Part shown: positions 1 through 11,396 of the stretch, in pieces
Position numbering within the stretch: the stretch's first letter is position 1
Layout: each line of letters begins with the position of its first letter
From: Peromyscus leucopus
Taxonomy: Eukaryota; Chordata; Mammalia; Rodentia; Cricetidae
Assembly (NCBI RefSeq): GCF_004664715.2
Contig: NC_051073.1
Span: 64,036,379-64,100,378, forward strand
DNA length: 64,000 nt
Direction: 5' to 3'
The notes under the pieces: generated by a model
What the model saw: the letters and a program-made list of their open reading frames with translations, nothing else
Databases searched by the model: none
What the model was told of the DNA's origin: nothing
Made by a program: the position numbers and the translations under genes

Positions 1-937
1 ATAAAGAAAAATTTTCCCATTTGTCTTCTTCAAATTACATAGCATTATGTAGAAAAAAAAATCCAACCAACAAATGAGGGTTAAAAGTATATATTGCCAA
101 CATGAAATATCTGGGACTGGTAACAGGATTAACCTTTTGAGCAGCCATACTCATCTGTAATCAAGATTACTTTCATTTTAGACAGCAGTAAAAAAAGTCA
201 GAAAAACAATTTTAATTTTTAAGTTGCTACAACTGATATTCACATACTCTCCCCTCTTTCTACACCCCAATTTGCCTAAAAAAATCCATATTTATATAGT
301 TTAATTAACATCAAGAATATAGTATTAAACATCAAGGGAGAAAACAGTATTACTTTTTGAGCAATGGTTGCACAGAATAAAAAGGAAATAAACTAATAAT
401 CATTTAGTATTACTAACAAATATCTTTTTAGTGCTTATGTTAAAAACAAAATTACTAAGAAAAATGTAAGTTCATTCCCTATCAGATAATTACTTTTTAT
501 AAGATATGCACAAATCCACACACTATGTATCGTATACACAATCAAGTTGGTAAATAGGTTTGCTTTCATTAAAACCTTGAAATTAACCTTTCTATGTGTG
601 GCTTGAGGGCCTCTTAGCCAAAATGCTTGTAGCAAAAAATTCTTTAGATTTATTTTTTTGCATTTAAAAATACTTACACAGCCAATCCTGGCTAAGCAAC
701 TCTAAACTGAAAAGTTTGAAAATTAATTTGTTCTAGATCTGAAACTTTTAGAGTGTCACATTGTTGCTAAAGATTGTGAGTTTTTGGGTCGGAGACACTC
801 AAGCCTGTACTTTATTTGGCTTTTCCTAGTTTCTCAATCTTAGGTATCTGACTTTTGGTTTTATAGCTTATCACCGAGGAAAAGCCACTCGAAGGCACTT
901 ATCCCTTCTACAAAAGAACAAGACATGGAACACTTAC
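1..937 (-). other. Dlg1: Dlg1 intron toward guanylate kinase exons
   Basis: AT-rich intronic sequence downstream of the 938-979 exon. I see no further exon, SINE or microsatellite in it; the next coding exon must lie left of the window. Confidence 0.8.
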
Positions 938-979
938 GGTAACTGCTCTCACTGTCGCTGGCGTTAGAAGTTACGTGCT
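938..979 (-). CDS. Dlg1: Dlg1 HOOK exon before guanylate kinase region
   Basis: This 42-bp exon reads HVTSNASDSESSY, beginning with AG that completes Lys (after I3) or Gln (after I2) and ending with C of an Arg codon before GTAAGTG. It is the Ser-rich end of the HOOK in DLG1. The acceptor CCCCATCAG has a long clean pyrimidine tract. If joined directly to the constitutive exon at 14854 it would read AGC ACG TAA and stop. Confidence 0.95.
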
Positions 980-1841
980 CTGATGGGGAAGGAAAACGAA
1001 AAGAAAAACAAAGAAAACCCAGCGTCACAAATTTAAAAGCTGATAAAAGCAAATTATCAAAATTAAACAAGGTGATAATATAAATGTTGAGATATAAACC
1101 ACACATAACCACAGAATTTTTATAAAGCATTTTAGATTTTCTATGAAAAAGTTAAGTTTTCAACTAAATTAACACGAATTAGCAAGGGGAAATACCTGTA
1201 GTAAAAGAAAATGCCTTACTCTTTAAATATAGTTTATGAACAAAATTCTCAGCAAAAACCCACGTAGAACATAGAACAGACACAATGTAATCTTGAATTA
1301 GTTCATAAAATACCATATCATAAAATCCAAAAGGAGAAAATATTTGGTACCATTTAGTTTAGGAAAGACCAGTAAGGACACAAGTTCCACTTGAGCAAAG
1401 AGAGGCCACCTCCTGACGGGACAGGCACTTTCATCATTTATAACAGGGAAGGTTCTACCAGAGCTCCCCAGCAGAACCTAGGCTCCAGAGGCCACCCAAA
1501 GCTCTGCAGATGACAAACTGTCTCACACGTCACAAGGAAGGGAATTTGAGAGGCCGGCACTGTCTTTTAATAGACTGGCTGGCATTCCTCAGCAACTGTG
1601 CTTTGATAACAGACTACTTTGCAAAATAAAAGAACCGCCCCAATAAATATTAGTAAAAAGCCACCTAGCTTCCGCTCACAAGTGGCCCCATTTCATAACT
1701 CGGTAAGTTACAGGTGCTCATCTCTCAATAAATATCTTTATATCTTTCTTGAATAAAAGAGCAAAAATTTTATTTATAAAAACAAAACCACAAACTTTCA
1801 AGGACAGAGGGAAACCTAAATTTGTAATGTTAGGGAAAGAA

Positions 1842-1867
1842 CACCACCACCACTACCACCACCACCG
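1842..1867. repeat. (ACC)n microsatellite
   Basis: Short run of CAC/ACC trinucleotides with one interruption (ACTACC). Confidence 0.85.
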
Positions 1868-2069
1868 ATGACATTGTAAGACAAAGGAGTCTGAGGCTAA
1901 GGTCTGCTCAGGCCAATCAAGCAGCTCTGAAGAAAGAAGAGTGGACCTCATGTGAGTGAAAATAAATCCGTTCATTTTAACTTGCAAAGAGAAAGACTCT
2001 CTTTAAAAAATGTGCATGTGTCGAGGCCGCAGGCCAACACGGAGTGTCTTTCTCGCTAGCTTTCCAGCT

Positions 2070-2285
2070 TATTTTTGAGACTTTTTCACTAAAGCTGGAG
2101 CTCACTGACTGGGCAGGACTGGCGGGCCAGCCGAGTCCCAGGGATTCTTCCATTTTCACTCCCAAGTGCTAAGATTATAGGCATGTGCCATTCCACCAGT
2201 CTTTTTTTTTTTTTTTTTTTTTTTTTAAACATCAGGTCTCCACGCTTCTACGACAAACTTTGTTGACTGAACTACCTCCCCAGTC
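2070..2285 (-). mobile_element. B4 SINE with internal poly(T)
   Basis: The minus strand matches a B4 (ID-like half joined to B1-like half). On the plus strand GGAGCTCACTGACTGGGC, AAGTGCTAAGATTATAGGC and the GACTGAACTACCTCCCCAG end are visible; a run of about 25 T (2202-2226) sits between the halves. Confidence 0.7.
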
Positions 2286-2804
2286 TTAAGGTACATACCT
2301 TTCTTAATCACATTTTAAATAAAGGGCTTAAATTTTAAAAATAGAATTAGGGGAGGGGGAGTCACTGGTAAGATGCCCACCAAATAATCCCTCTGTACCC
2401 ATGCTCAAGGAAGTCCAATGCTCAGTGCACTGAAAAGGGAAGCAAAGACGTCAAAGGAAGAAAGAGACTTGTGGGAAGAAGGGTGCAGTGGGGCCAGAGA
2501 GCATGATGGGGGAAAATAACTAAAACTTACACATGCAAGAGACTACCAGGGAGGAAAACTGTAAAAATTGTAAAGTTTGTCTTCTGTAAGTTAAGACATT
2601 TCAATAAAATAATTGTACCTAAAACTGAGAAGTAGAATACATGACAAGCACACATTAAAAACAGTACTTTAAGTGTATATTAACTTTTGTCTCTTTCCAT
2701 GTTCATGTGTACACATGCATGCTTTACACGTGCATGTGGCTGTGAATGCATGAGGAGCCTGACGAGGAGGCTGCCCATCATCCTCTGCAGCTCCTCCACC
2801 TTCT

Positions 2805-3018
2805 TCACTGAGGCTGGTCTCTCCATCAACCCTGGAGCTCACTGATAACACTGCTAGTCTCACCCGCTATTCTGCTTCCTTTGCCTGCAGAGGCTGGAAT
2901 TACAGGCAGGCTACGACACCCATTCAACATTTACACGGGTCTTGGGGATTTGAACTCTGGTCCTTATAGCTATAGGGGCAACTGTTCTAACCACTGAAGT
3001 ATCTTTTTAGCGCTCCCC
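2805..3018 (-). mobile_element. B4 SINE, worn
   Basis: The plus strand shows CTGGAGCTCACTGATAAC, GGCTGGAATTACAGGC and GGGGATTTGAACTCTGG in B4 order, on the minus strand. Confidence 0.6.
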
Positions 3019-3663
3019 TCCCCCACTTCTTTTTCACGTTACTACACGGACTTCAATACAATCTTTGAGATTCTTGAATAATAGTCAATTTGATTTAAAT
3101 TATAATTTATCTGTTAAACATTTCAGTGTGCTTTAAATTGTTTTTAAAATAACATTAATAATTCTAAATGTTTTAGCTTTTATCACTTTTTACCTATCCT
3201 ATTTCTTTAAAATTTGTTGTAAGTAGAAATTAAAAAATAAAAACCTCTGAAGCCTGTATTAGGACTGGCATTACAATCTTTAGTCTCTAAGTTGTAAAAG
3301 AAAGAAAAAGTTATCTGCAGGACGAGAATAAGTAGGTATGTAAGAGACAAAACTGATGAATGCTGAGCTGGAATTGATGAAGCAGGGTAAAAGAACAGAG
3401 TTTACATTACTAGTCCACCCTTCAATCTGACACACTATAGAATAAAAAGTTATTATTCTTTGTTTTTTATTTCACCCCCTCACCTCAAACCCTTCAAAAC
3501 TCCCAAAAGATACACTATACTAACTTTGCAGGGTTTTGCATTTTCTGTACTTAGTTCCTCTATAATAAAACATTGCTGTTCTGAGCTAGGCTTTGGACTA
3601 GGACAATCACTGCACTGCTTGAGAATTACAAGAAAGGTAAAGCGCCCTTCTCTAAAGATCCTG

Positions 3664-3768
3664 TGGGGGGCGGGGCTGTAGCTCAGTGGTACAGCACCTG
3701 CTGAGCATGCAGGATGAAGCACATGGGCCGAAGCCCTAGCTCTGCCAAAATAAAAACAAAACAAAAAC
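3664..3768 (+). mobile_element. ID-like tRNA-derived SINE
   Basis: GGGGCTGTAGCTCAGTGGT is a Pol III A-box-like tRNA head, followed by an A-rich tail (AAATAAAAACAAAACAAAAA). Confidence 0.7.
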
Positions 3769-4074
3769 TTGAACATAATTTGCAAAAGAAAGTTGGAGAG
3801 CTAATACACAGATGAAAAAGTGTTTAAATTTACTTACAACACAACAACAGAACCAGACATGCCAAACAGAGACAAGGATATAAAGCAGCCAGAATCATCT
3901 ACTGGGGTTAGGATTGAGGGGAAAAAGAGTCTAGACAACTATTTGCCGGACAGTCATCGCTAAATATCTCCCAAAGGTTGGTTCCAGGACTCCAGAGGTA
4001 ATACAATGTGAGGATGTGAATGTCCCTTCATAAAACTTGTGGATTTGTATGTATTTCCCACTCTCTCCTTTCCT

Positions 4075-4180
4075 TCTAGACAGAGCCTCATGTAATCCAG
4101 GCTGTCCTAGAATAGGTAGCTAAGTCCTTCTCACAGGCCTCTAACCTCCCAAATGCTGGGACCACAGGCACAGAGTGACA
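4075..4180 (-). mobile_element. B1 SINE, degraded
   Basis: AGACAGAGCCTCATGTAATC, CAGGCTGTCCTAGAA and CCCAAATGCTGGGACCACAG are B1 landmarks read on the complementary strand. Confidence 0.6.
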
Positions 4181-4482
4181 CAGTCGTCTTCCATATACTT
4201 TAACCCATTTTTGATTCTGTAACTACAATACAGTGTAAATAATGGCTAAACTGTTCCGAGACTGAGAAGGAAATGAAAGCCAATTCAGTAGACGTTACTG
4301 GAGGCTGGGAAGTGATACAGTAGGTAAGAGCGCACAGTACGACTGCGGGTTGAGAAATGCAGGAGCTGCAGGAGGAGAATGCCAACCCATCAGTTCGGTG
4401 CATTTAGTGTAGTGCTTTGAGTATGTGACAAATCCAAGTCCTATGCTTTGCAGATATCTAGACTTTTCTCCCAAGTAATTTT

Positions 4483-4995
4483 TGTTGTGGAATATTACTT
4501 TTACTATGTAAAGATGTGTTACATTTGTTTAATGATGTAAACATGTGCTACATTTGTTTATGCTACATTTGTTTATGCTACATTTGTTTATGCTACATTT
4601 GTTTAACGATGTAAAGATGTGTTGCTCTGCCTACCTAACACACCTGATTGGTCTAATAAAAGTTGAAAGGCCAACAGTTGGCAGTAGAGGGATAGGCAGG
4701 GCTGATGGGCAGAGAGAATAAGGAGGAGGAGCAGGGGAGAGAGGGAGAGGCCTCTGGGCCAGCCATTCAGGCAGCTGTCAGTCAGCCAGACTCAGAGTAG
4801 GACATGTAGGATGAAAAAAGGATAAAAAGCCCTGAGGCAAAATGTAGGCGAAGAGAAACAGGTTAAATTAAGTTATAAGAGCTAGCAAGAAAGGAGCCTA
4901 AGCTAAGGCCGAGCATTCATAACTAATAAGTCTCTGTGTTTTTATTTGGGAGCTGGTTGGCAGCCCAAAGAAAGCCTGGAAAATTGGTGCCAAGA
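4483..4995 (+). mobile_element. ERVK-like LTR (right half of an inverted pair)
   Basis: It begins TGTTGTGGAATATTAC and shares GATTGGTCTAATAAAAG, GGATAGGCAGGGCTG and TTTGGGAGCTGGTTGG with the LTRs at 45492 and 49248. AATAAA lies in its middle. It carries four tandem copies of a 15-bp unit (4546-4605). The 3' border is uncertain. Confidence 0.65.
4546..4605 (+). repeat. Four tandem copies of a 15-bp unit
   Basis: The unit TGCTACATTTGTTTA repeats exactly at 4546, 4561, 4576 and 4591 within the LTR. Confidence 0.95.
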
Positions 4996-5139
4996 TGCTA
5001 TTTTACCTTCATCACAGTGGCTGCTCTTTTAATTACTAGCAACTTGTCTGCTCAGGCCATAGCCTGGGGGGAATTCTGTTCCCCCAGACAATGGCTCTGT
5101 TGCTGCCAACAAACACAGTGCTAACTAACTAAATCTCTA

Positions 5140-5447
5140 TAGTTCTAATAAAACTTGAGATTCAAAGGCTAGGGAGAAAAACCTGTGAGCTCAGAGAGAG
5201 CAGCAAATGCCTAACTTTCTCTCTCAGCTGGCATCCCGGGAAGCCATTCCCTTCTACACTGCCCCAAATAAAAAACCCACACTCAGGTCCTACCTGCTAC
5301 TTCCTGTCACCTAGTTGTTAACCCCGACTCTCTGAGTCTAGGTTAATTTTATTTAATCAACACAAATGGAACACATCTTTACATAGTTAAATAAATGCAG
5401 CATAGACAAATATAATGCATCTTTGCCTAAACAAATATTCCACAGCA
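5140..5447 (-). mobile_element. ERVK-like LTR fragment, inverted relative to 4483
   Basis: On the minus strand it begins TGCTGTGGAATATTTGTT, the same 5' end as the 4483 element. Only the first part of the LTR resembles the other copies. The left border is uncertain. Confidence 0.55.
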
Positions 5448-7584
5448 ATTTTCAACCTGCAGTTTGATTAATTCTTAGATAAGGAAACTATGCATATAGA
5501 GAGTCAATTTTGTAAAGCTAAACAAATATATATGTACAACCTAAAAATCTCTCCCTCTCCTATGTATTTCCCCAAAAGAAAGGCATATATCTGAATCTCA
5601 AAAGACATGCACAAGAATATTATTTCTGACTGCATATCTGAGGTACATATCTTCAGTTTGACTTTTGGTTTGTGCTGTGAGCATTTTCCATGTCATCTGT
5701 ATGTAGATCAGGCTAATCTCAGGCTGTGATGCTCTTGCTGTGTCTTCCCAGGACCAGATTACAGGCATGAGCGACCTGGTTAATATGATTTTCAACTGTC
5801 ATATAATACTATAAATACAGATAAGTCATATTTCATTAACCATTTCCAAATTAGAGACAGGATGGCTTCAATCTTTTTTATTCTTTTTGCTGTTACTTCT
5901 AAATAATGATAAAATTTATCTTCATCTCCAATTATATCCCGAGGATAATCTCCCTGAAAAGGATTTAATGGACTAAAAGAAAATTTTTGAGAAAGGCTGT
6001 ATTAATTTACACTTTTAATCACAGTGCTTTAAAAAGCTACTCTATAGAACTATCTCCACCATGGACTGCATCTCTAGGCAATGGGTAGAAGGCATTACTT
6101 TGTATATGCTGACTACTGGGAAAATACACACGCTTCTTCTGCTTATCTTCTGAACTCTGCTGTGCTAGGTAGGGGCTGCACCTGTGGCGTCTCTCAGAGG
6201 TCCATAAATGAAGGACTTGGTCCCCAGCTTGACACGAGCAGAAGGTGTAGACACTTAAAGCTGCAGCCTCGTGTGCAGCTTTAGGCCACCGAGGGTGTAG
6301 TCTCCAAGAGGGCAGGAAGTAGGACACTAGCCTTTTCAGGCTTTTTCTGTACTTTCTGGAACCCTGAGGTGAACAGCTTACTCCACCACACACATTCTGC
6401 ACTGATGTGCTATCTTGCCACACGCCTCCCAAACAGCAGGGCCAAGCGATCATGGGCTGCAACTTCCAAACTGAGTCAAAGTGAACATCTGTCTTTATAG
6501 CTGATTCTCTTAGGTTTTGCTAGTAAGAGAAAGCCAACACACTTGTCTCATTCCCTGTCTAGTTTTCTAGTGGATAGATGTTTCTTCTTATTGATTCATA
6601 AAAAACCCTGTACTTGATGCAAATATATTCTTCAGGTCTAAAAATGCTTGTGGGGTACCTGTCTAGGAAATGTGAGGCCTCAGGTTGAGTCTCTTAATAA
6701 TACAGGAAGAAAGTACTCCCTAAGCTTTCTTTCTCTCCTCCTCTTCCCTCCTCTGCTTTCCTCTCTCCTCTGCCTCTTCTATTTTTACCATGTTTACCTG
6801 TCTTCACAAACACTTCCTTTCTGACAAGGCATGTATTGTTATCCTCTCCAAATGTTACATTGCCAATTCCAAGCGATACTACTTGACCGATTATTTGTAA
6901 TCAAAGTAAAAGTCAGCCTGGCTTCGGCCTTGAGAGCTGTGCACAACTGCTCCCATCAACTTTTAGAACAAGAAGAAAGCAGACAGACACAAGACACCTA
7001 TGTGGCTAGCCGAGGTGCTTTATAAAATTGAAAACTGTGAAGATAGAAAGGAAACAGAAAATGAGAGTGTCGTAGACGGGCAAATTCCTTTCTGAAACTG
7101 TGTGTTATGATTTCACTTCAGAGTACCCCATCTACTGCCCATTGAGTTATATCTCCTTTAGTCTTATTTAGTGAGTTTTGAACTTTAGCATACAGGTTAA
7201 TGAAGTCATAAGTAATACCATGATGTACCCTTCTTCCAGTATTTTCTCTAGAATGAGCAGCCTCTAATGCTTTATGTGTTTGTTTTACATGATAACCTCC
7301 TTCATACCCAGTTTTAGAATTCTACTGGTATTTTTCTGTCTCCTTCAATATTTTCTGAATAAAACCTTGACCTTTAGATTGCCAAGTTAATAAATTCTTT
7401 CAATTCCTAAGAAATGAAGCAGATACTTATAACAAAATGAATTATAATACACTATGTAGAAAATCAAATCTTTCTCCAAATGACATTGCCTGATAATCAT
7501 TTTTCTTCATAATTTTTTTCTTAAGGAAGTTTCAATTCCCAATTAGAGAGAGACATAGGATGAGGTGTAAGCATACATAACAGC

Positions 7585-7640
7585 GTATGTTATGTATGTA
7601 TGTATGTATGTATGTATGTATGTATGTATGTATGTATTAT
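7585..7640. repeat. (TATG)n microsatellite
   Basis: About thirteen TATG repeats. Confidence 0.95.
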
Positions 7641-7924
7641 GCAGGAGCCATAATCATCTCTAGCAGCACCAGTAGGAGCCCAGTTCCCACTGAGTTCTTT
7701 TTAGTGTTTTCATAGGCCTCTGGTACTTTAAGGAGATTAAAAAATTCCAAGTTGATGCATATAACCTCTAAAATATACGAACCACAAAATAAATCCCAGA
7801 GCATCTGGGGAGACATTTTCCAGTTACTGAAGGTTTTCATTGACAACTTCCCTAAAATGTAAAGAAGCTGCCACTAGTAATAGGAAATCTGTGGTGCCAC
7901 CGAATTATATTTTTAATTAAAACT

Positions 7925-8010
7925 TCTTCATACAATATATTTTGATCATGTTTTCCCCCTACCTTAACTCCTCTCAGATCCTCTGCATCTCCCTACTCAC
8001 CCAACTAAGC
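7925..8010 (-). mobile_element. L1 3' end fragment
   Basis: ATATTTTGATCATGTTTTCC followed by AACTCCTCTCAGATCCTC and CCCTACTCACCCAACT resembles the complement of old rodent L1 3' UTR. Confidence 0.5.
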
Positions 8011-8411
8011 AAACATAAAAAAGAGCACAGCATGTCTAGAGTGAAGCGTGCCTAGAATTCAGCATGCCTAGCAGAAGTACTTTACATACATATAAAGTAC
8101 ACTCTCTTCCACCTAATGCAAACCTAAGTCATTAAGATCGAAGTAAAAGTAAATCATTAAAATGTAAAAATCCATCATTAATACTGTAACATTTAATATT
8201 ATTTAATGATGTAGTTCTTGGAAGGCTAACTAGTTAGTTATCAATAAAACTCTACAAGTTTTCAAAATGCCTAATAATTCTAATGAAATGAACAATTTAA
8301 CAAAAAAATTAGATTGATTATTTCTATGAGTCATGATCACCTAAATTTTAACTTAGTAATATTAGGTGGTTTTCATACTTCAGTGATTTGAAAATAGCCA
8401 ATTTAAAACAG

Positions 8412-9440
8412 TAACTCACTCTGTAGACCAGTGATGTAATTGCACTCAATGTCAGTGATGGGATCACACTCAGTGTCAGTGATGAGATCACACTCAATGT
8501 CAGTGATGGGATCACACTCAGTGTCAGTGATGAGATCACACTCAATGTCAGTGATGAGATCACACTCAGTGTCAGTGATGGGATCACACTCAGTGTCAGT
8601 GATGGGATCACACTCAGTGTGAGTGATGAGATCACACTCAGTGTCAGTGATGAGATCACACTCAGTGTCAGTGATGGGATCACACTCAGTGTCAGTGATG
8701 GGATCACACTCAGTGTCAGTGATGAGATCACACTCCAGTGTCAGTGATGAGATCACACTCAGTGTCAGTGATGAGATCACACTCAGTGTCAGTGATGGGA
8801 TCACACTCAGTGTGCAGTGATGAGATCACACTCAGTGTCAGTGATGGGATCACACTCAGTGTCAGTGATGGGATCACACTCAGTGTCAGTGATGGGATCA
8901 CACTCAGTGTCAGTGATGAGATCACACTCAGTGTCAGTGATGAGATCACACTCAGTGTCAGTGATGGGATCACACTCAGTGTGCAGTGATGAGATCACAC
9001 TCAGTGTCAGTGTCAGTGATGGGATCACACTCAGTGTCAGTGATGGGATCACACTCAGTGTCAGTGATGGGATCACACTCCGTGTCAGTGATGGGAATCA
9101 CACTCAGTGTCAGTGATGAGATCACACTCAGTGTCAGTGATGGGATCACACTCAGTGTCAGTGATGGGATCACACTCAGTGTCAGTGATGAGATCACACT
9201 CAGTGTCAGTGATGAGATCACACTCAGTGTCAGTGATGGGATCACACTCAATGTCAGTGATGGGATCACACTCAATGTCAGTGATGAGATCACACTCAGT
9301 GTCAGTGATGAGATCACACTCAGTGTCAGTGATGAGATCATACTCAGTGTCAGTGATGGGATCACAGTGTCAGTGTCAGTGATGAGATCACACTCAATGT
9401 TAGTGATGGGATTATAGGCATGTATCATATGCTTGGCTCT
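8412..9440 (-). mobile_element. B1 SINE split by minisatellite
   Basis: The left flank AACTCACTCTGTAGACCAG and the right flank GTGATGGGATTATAGGCATG plus TGGCTC are consecutive parts of a minus-strand B1, normally about 35 bp apart. The 972-bp array lies between them. Confidence 0.75.
8431..9402. repeat. 24-bp minisatellite, about 40 units
   Basis: Units follow GTGATGRGATCACACTCA plus RTGTCA. Nearly all have exact 24-bp spacing; a few carry 1-6 bp indels (8732, 8813, 8982, 9005, 9096, 9365). Because 24 is divisible by 3 the array is open in several frames on both strands, which explains long but meaningless ORFs of 60-150 codons here. Two unit types (GGG and GAG) alternate in a loose GGAA order. 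Confidence 0.97.
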
Positions 9441-10111
9441 TATTAAAATATTTATTAGATTCCTTCTACTTATCAGATCTGCTAATCTTTATATAACTAA
9501 TTAGTTAGTAGATAGAAGGTTAAGAGCAGCAGCAATAACAACAATAGCAAATCAGAGTAAATAACCTGGTTAAGAGAGGAGCACTAATTATAGTACACTC
9601 TATATCACTTCTTATGGTCTTAAGAAAAGAGGCTACTTAATTTTCCCCCAGACTGCTGCTTGAACTTGATGTCTATCTTATCCTTTCACATTAAAGCAAG
9701 GGGTTTCTAACATATAACTGTAGTGATTTAAACTTGTTTTAAAAAGGGAGACACAAAACTCCAAAGGTATACATGTCAATGTTCTATTAATATGGGCAGG
9801 TAGTATCATTTAAAAAAAACCTTAAAAAAGTCTATAATTAAAAATTTTCTAGCAAAAGTAACTACTAGAAAAATTATGAAACTCAAAATGTAACTGAGTT
9901 TTTCAAGTGGTATCTTAAAAAGGGAACACAAGAAACAACAAAAATTGTATTATAGAAATAAAAATCCCAAGCATGTTACAAACATGGAAAGTCTAAAAGC
10001 CATCTAAAGCACATACCTCCTCATGCCAGAAAGGCACTATTGTGAATCTCAAAATGTACCCGAATAAGGTAGGAGGTTAAAAAACAACTTGGGAGTGTTT
10101 TGATCACTTAC

Positions 10112-10145
10112 TCAGGCCTTTTGATCCCATGTCGTCAGGGATCTC
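10112..10145 (-). CDS. Dlg1: Dlg1 alternative HOOK cassette I3 (34-bp microexon)
   Basis: This 34-bp cassette encodes EIPDDMGSKGL plus one base of Lys. It matches insertion I3 of SAP97/hDlg, the segment known to bind protein 4.1/ERM FERM domains and to direct the protein to cell-cell contacts. The acceptor is CTCTACAG and the donor GTAAGTG. Starting in phase 0 and ending in phase 1, it can replace I2 but cannot be combined with it in frame. Confidence 0.94.
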
Positions 10146-10714
10146 CTGTAGAGAGTAGTCCCCAGAGAGCAAGCAATAAAAAGACAATCAAAGAGAATAG
10201 TTGTCAGTGATGCATAGAATTGGTGCTACAATAAGAGACAGTTCCAAGACCATTACAGGTACACACATCTTAAGAAGAATGCTTGTATAGTTTTCAAAAT
10301 TTTCGAATGAGCTACCAACTAAATGTTACTTACGAAAGGAATGAAAATTGGAGCTTGACTCCAGATGATCTAGTATCAGAAACTGGTAGTACTATACCTA
10401 CATTTTTTCTCCTCAGAAATACTCTTTGAATGTGTGTCAAGTGCTTTTTATATGAACCCTTACTTCAAAGAATTATATTTATTTTTATATGTAAGTTATA
10501 AACAGATAACTTAAAATACTGTTCACCAATTCCTGGGTGCCAGAAAAGTTAAGACTGGCATACAGATTAATTTATGTGTATTAAATTTCTCCTGGTTAAG
10601 ACAATCAGTCACCTGTTGCAGCTCTTGAAACTGTCTCCATGGTAACAACCAACTGCAGGGCAGTAGGTCCCTCTACATTCTATTTTCAGTTGACCAATGG
10701 ATCCACATACTTAC
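10146..10714 (-). other. Dlg1: Dlg1 intron between I2 and I3 cassettes (569 bp)
   Basis: This short intron separates the two alternative HOOK cassettes. It shows no SINE. Near I3 the pyrimidine tract is broken by purines (GGGGAC before CTCTCTACAG), which would suit a weak, regulated acceptor. Confidence 0.85.
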
Positions 10715-10814
10715 GGTCAGCATCACTGGTTTCCTGCTCACTCTGGTCCTTGTTCTTGTAGAAGGGAAACTTTCGGGAAAAGAGGTTCTTTTTACGCTTG
10801 TCATTGAATGACTG
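10715..10814 (-). CDS. Dlg1: Dlg1 alternative HOOK cassette I2
   Basis: This 100-bp cassette encodes QSFNDKRKKNLFSRK, FPFYKNKDQSEQ and ETSDAD. It matches insertion I2 of SAP97: a basic KRKKNLFSRK cluster followed by an acidic tail. The family literature links I2 to nuclear or more internal localisation, in contrast to I3. It starts in phase 0 after CTTCTTCAG and ends with one C before GTAAGTATG, so length is 1 modulo 3, the same as I3. The acceptor is a NAGNAG (CAG-CAG), so a form lacking the first Gln is possible. Confidence 0.95.
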
Positions 10815-11354
10815 CTGAAGAAGAGAAGGAGGGCAAAACAAAGGGGGTGTCTACTTCTGTGTGCACAAAGGCCCAGCCTAGCAGCTACGGAAGCTGACTC
10901 CTGTGACCACAGTGTGCAGTCTGCATCAATTTTACACTGATCACATAAAAAATGAATTTCTGATTTTGTATAAGGTCCTATAATTCTAATATTTCATAAG
11001 TGGTAAATATTAGAATTTTAGAGCACATTCAGTTTTATCTTAAATAATAAATGCTACTTGACAAAAAAGTTAATCAGATTACTATTATAGTATAAACCAA
11101 ACTAATATTTATTTATATGAATATGTATTTTTCTAGGAAAATTCCCAGGTAGAGTAATAGATATGTGATACCAAGTTATTTTTAATATTATATTGCTGTT
11201 CAATTACCTGTCACGTATTAAGTAGCAATTTTGATTTTATTTTGTCCTAATTATGCTTTTTCTTTTGTGCCTTTACTTGTGGCTACAATGAATCAACACA
11301 ATAGCCACTATAAACAAAGCAAACCTAAATAATTATGAGGATGTTCCTAACCAA

Positions 11355-11356
11355 GA

Positions 11357-11395
<39 letters not shown>

Positions 11396-11396
11396 A
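11355..11396. repeat. (AAC)n microsatellite
   Basis: About twelve AAC/ACA repeats. Confidence 0.95.

Larger units (their letters stand above)
980..10111 (-). other. Dlg1: Dlg1 intron after I3 (9.1 kb)
   Basis: This phase-1 intron carries the B1-born 24-bp minisatellite (8431-9402), the inverted LTR pair (4483-5447), two B4 elements (2070, 2805), an ID-like SINE (3664), a TATG microsatellite (7585) and an L1 fragment (7925). I see nothing else nameable in 990-2060, 5460-7580 or 9440-10110 except weak B1 remnants. Confidence 0.9.

Noticed and set aside
3664..3740. Possible tRNA gene (GTAGCTCAGTGGT box).
   Set aside because: The A-box is that of an ID-type SINE with an A-rich tail; no tRNA cloverleaf follows.
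6037..6462. 141-codon minus-strand open frame.
   Set aside because: No recognisable domain and no matching Dlg1 exon phase; probably chance in a less AT-rich stretch.
8348..9428. Many overlapping open frames of 60-150 codons on both strands encoding Ser/Thr/Leu/Asp repeats.
   Set aside because: They are produced by the 24-bp tandem array, whose period is divisible by three; no flanking gene structure or start context supports coding.
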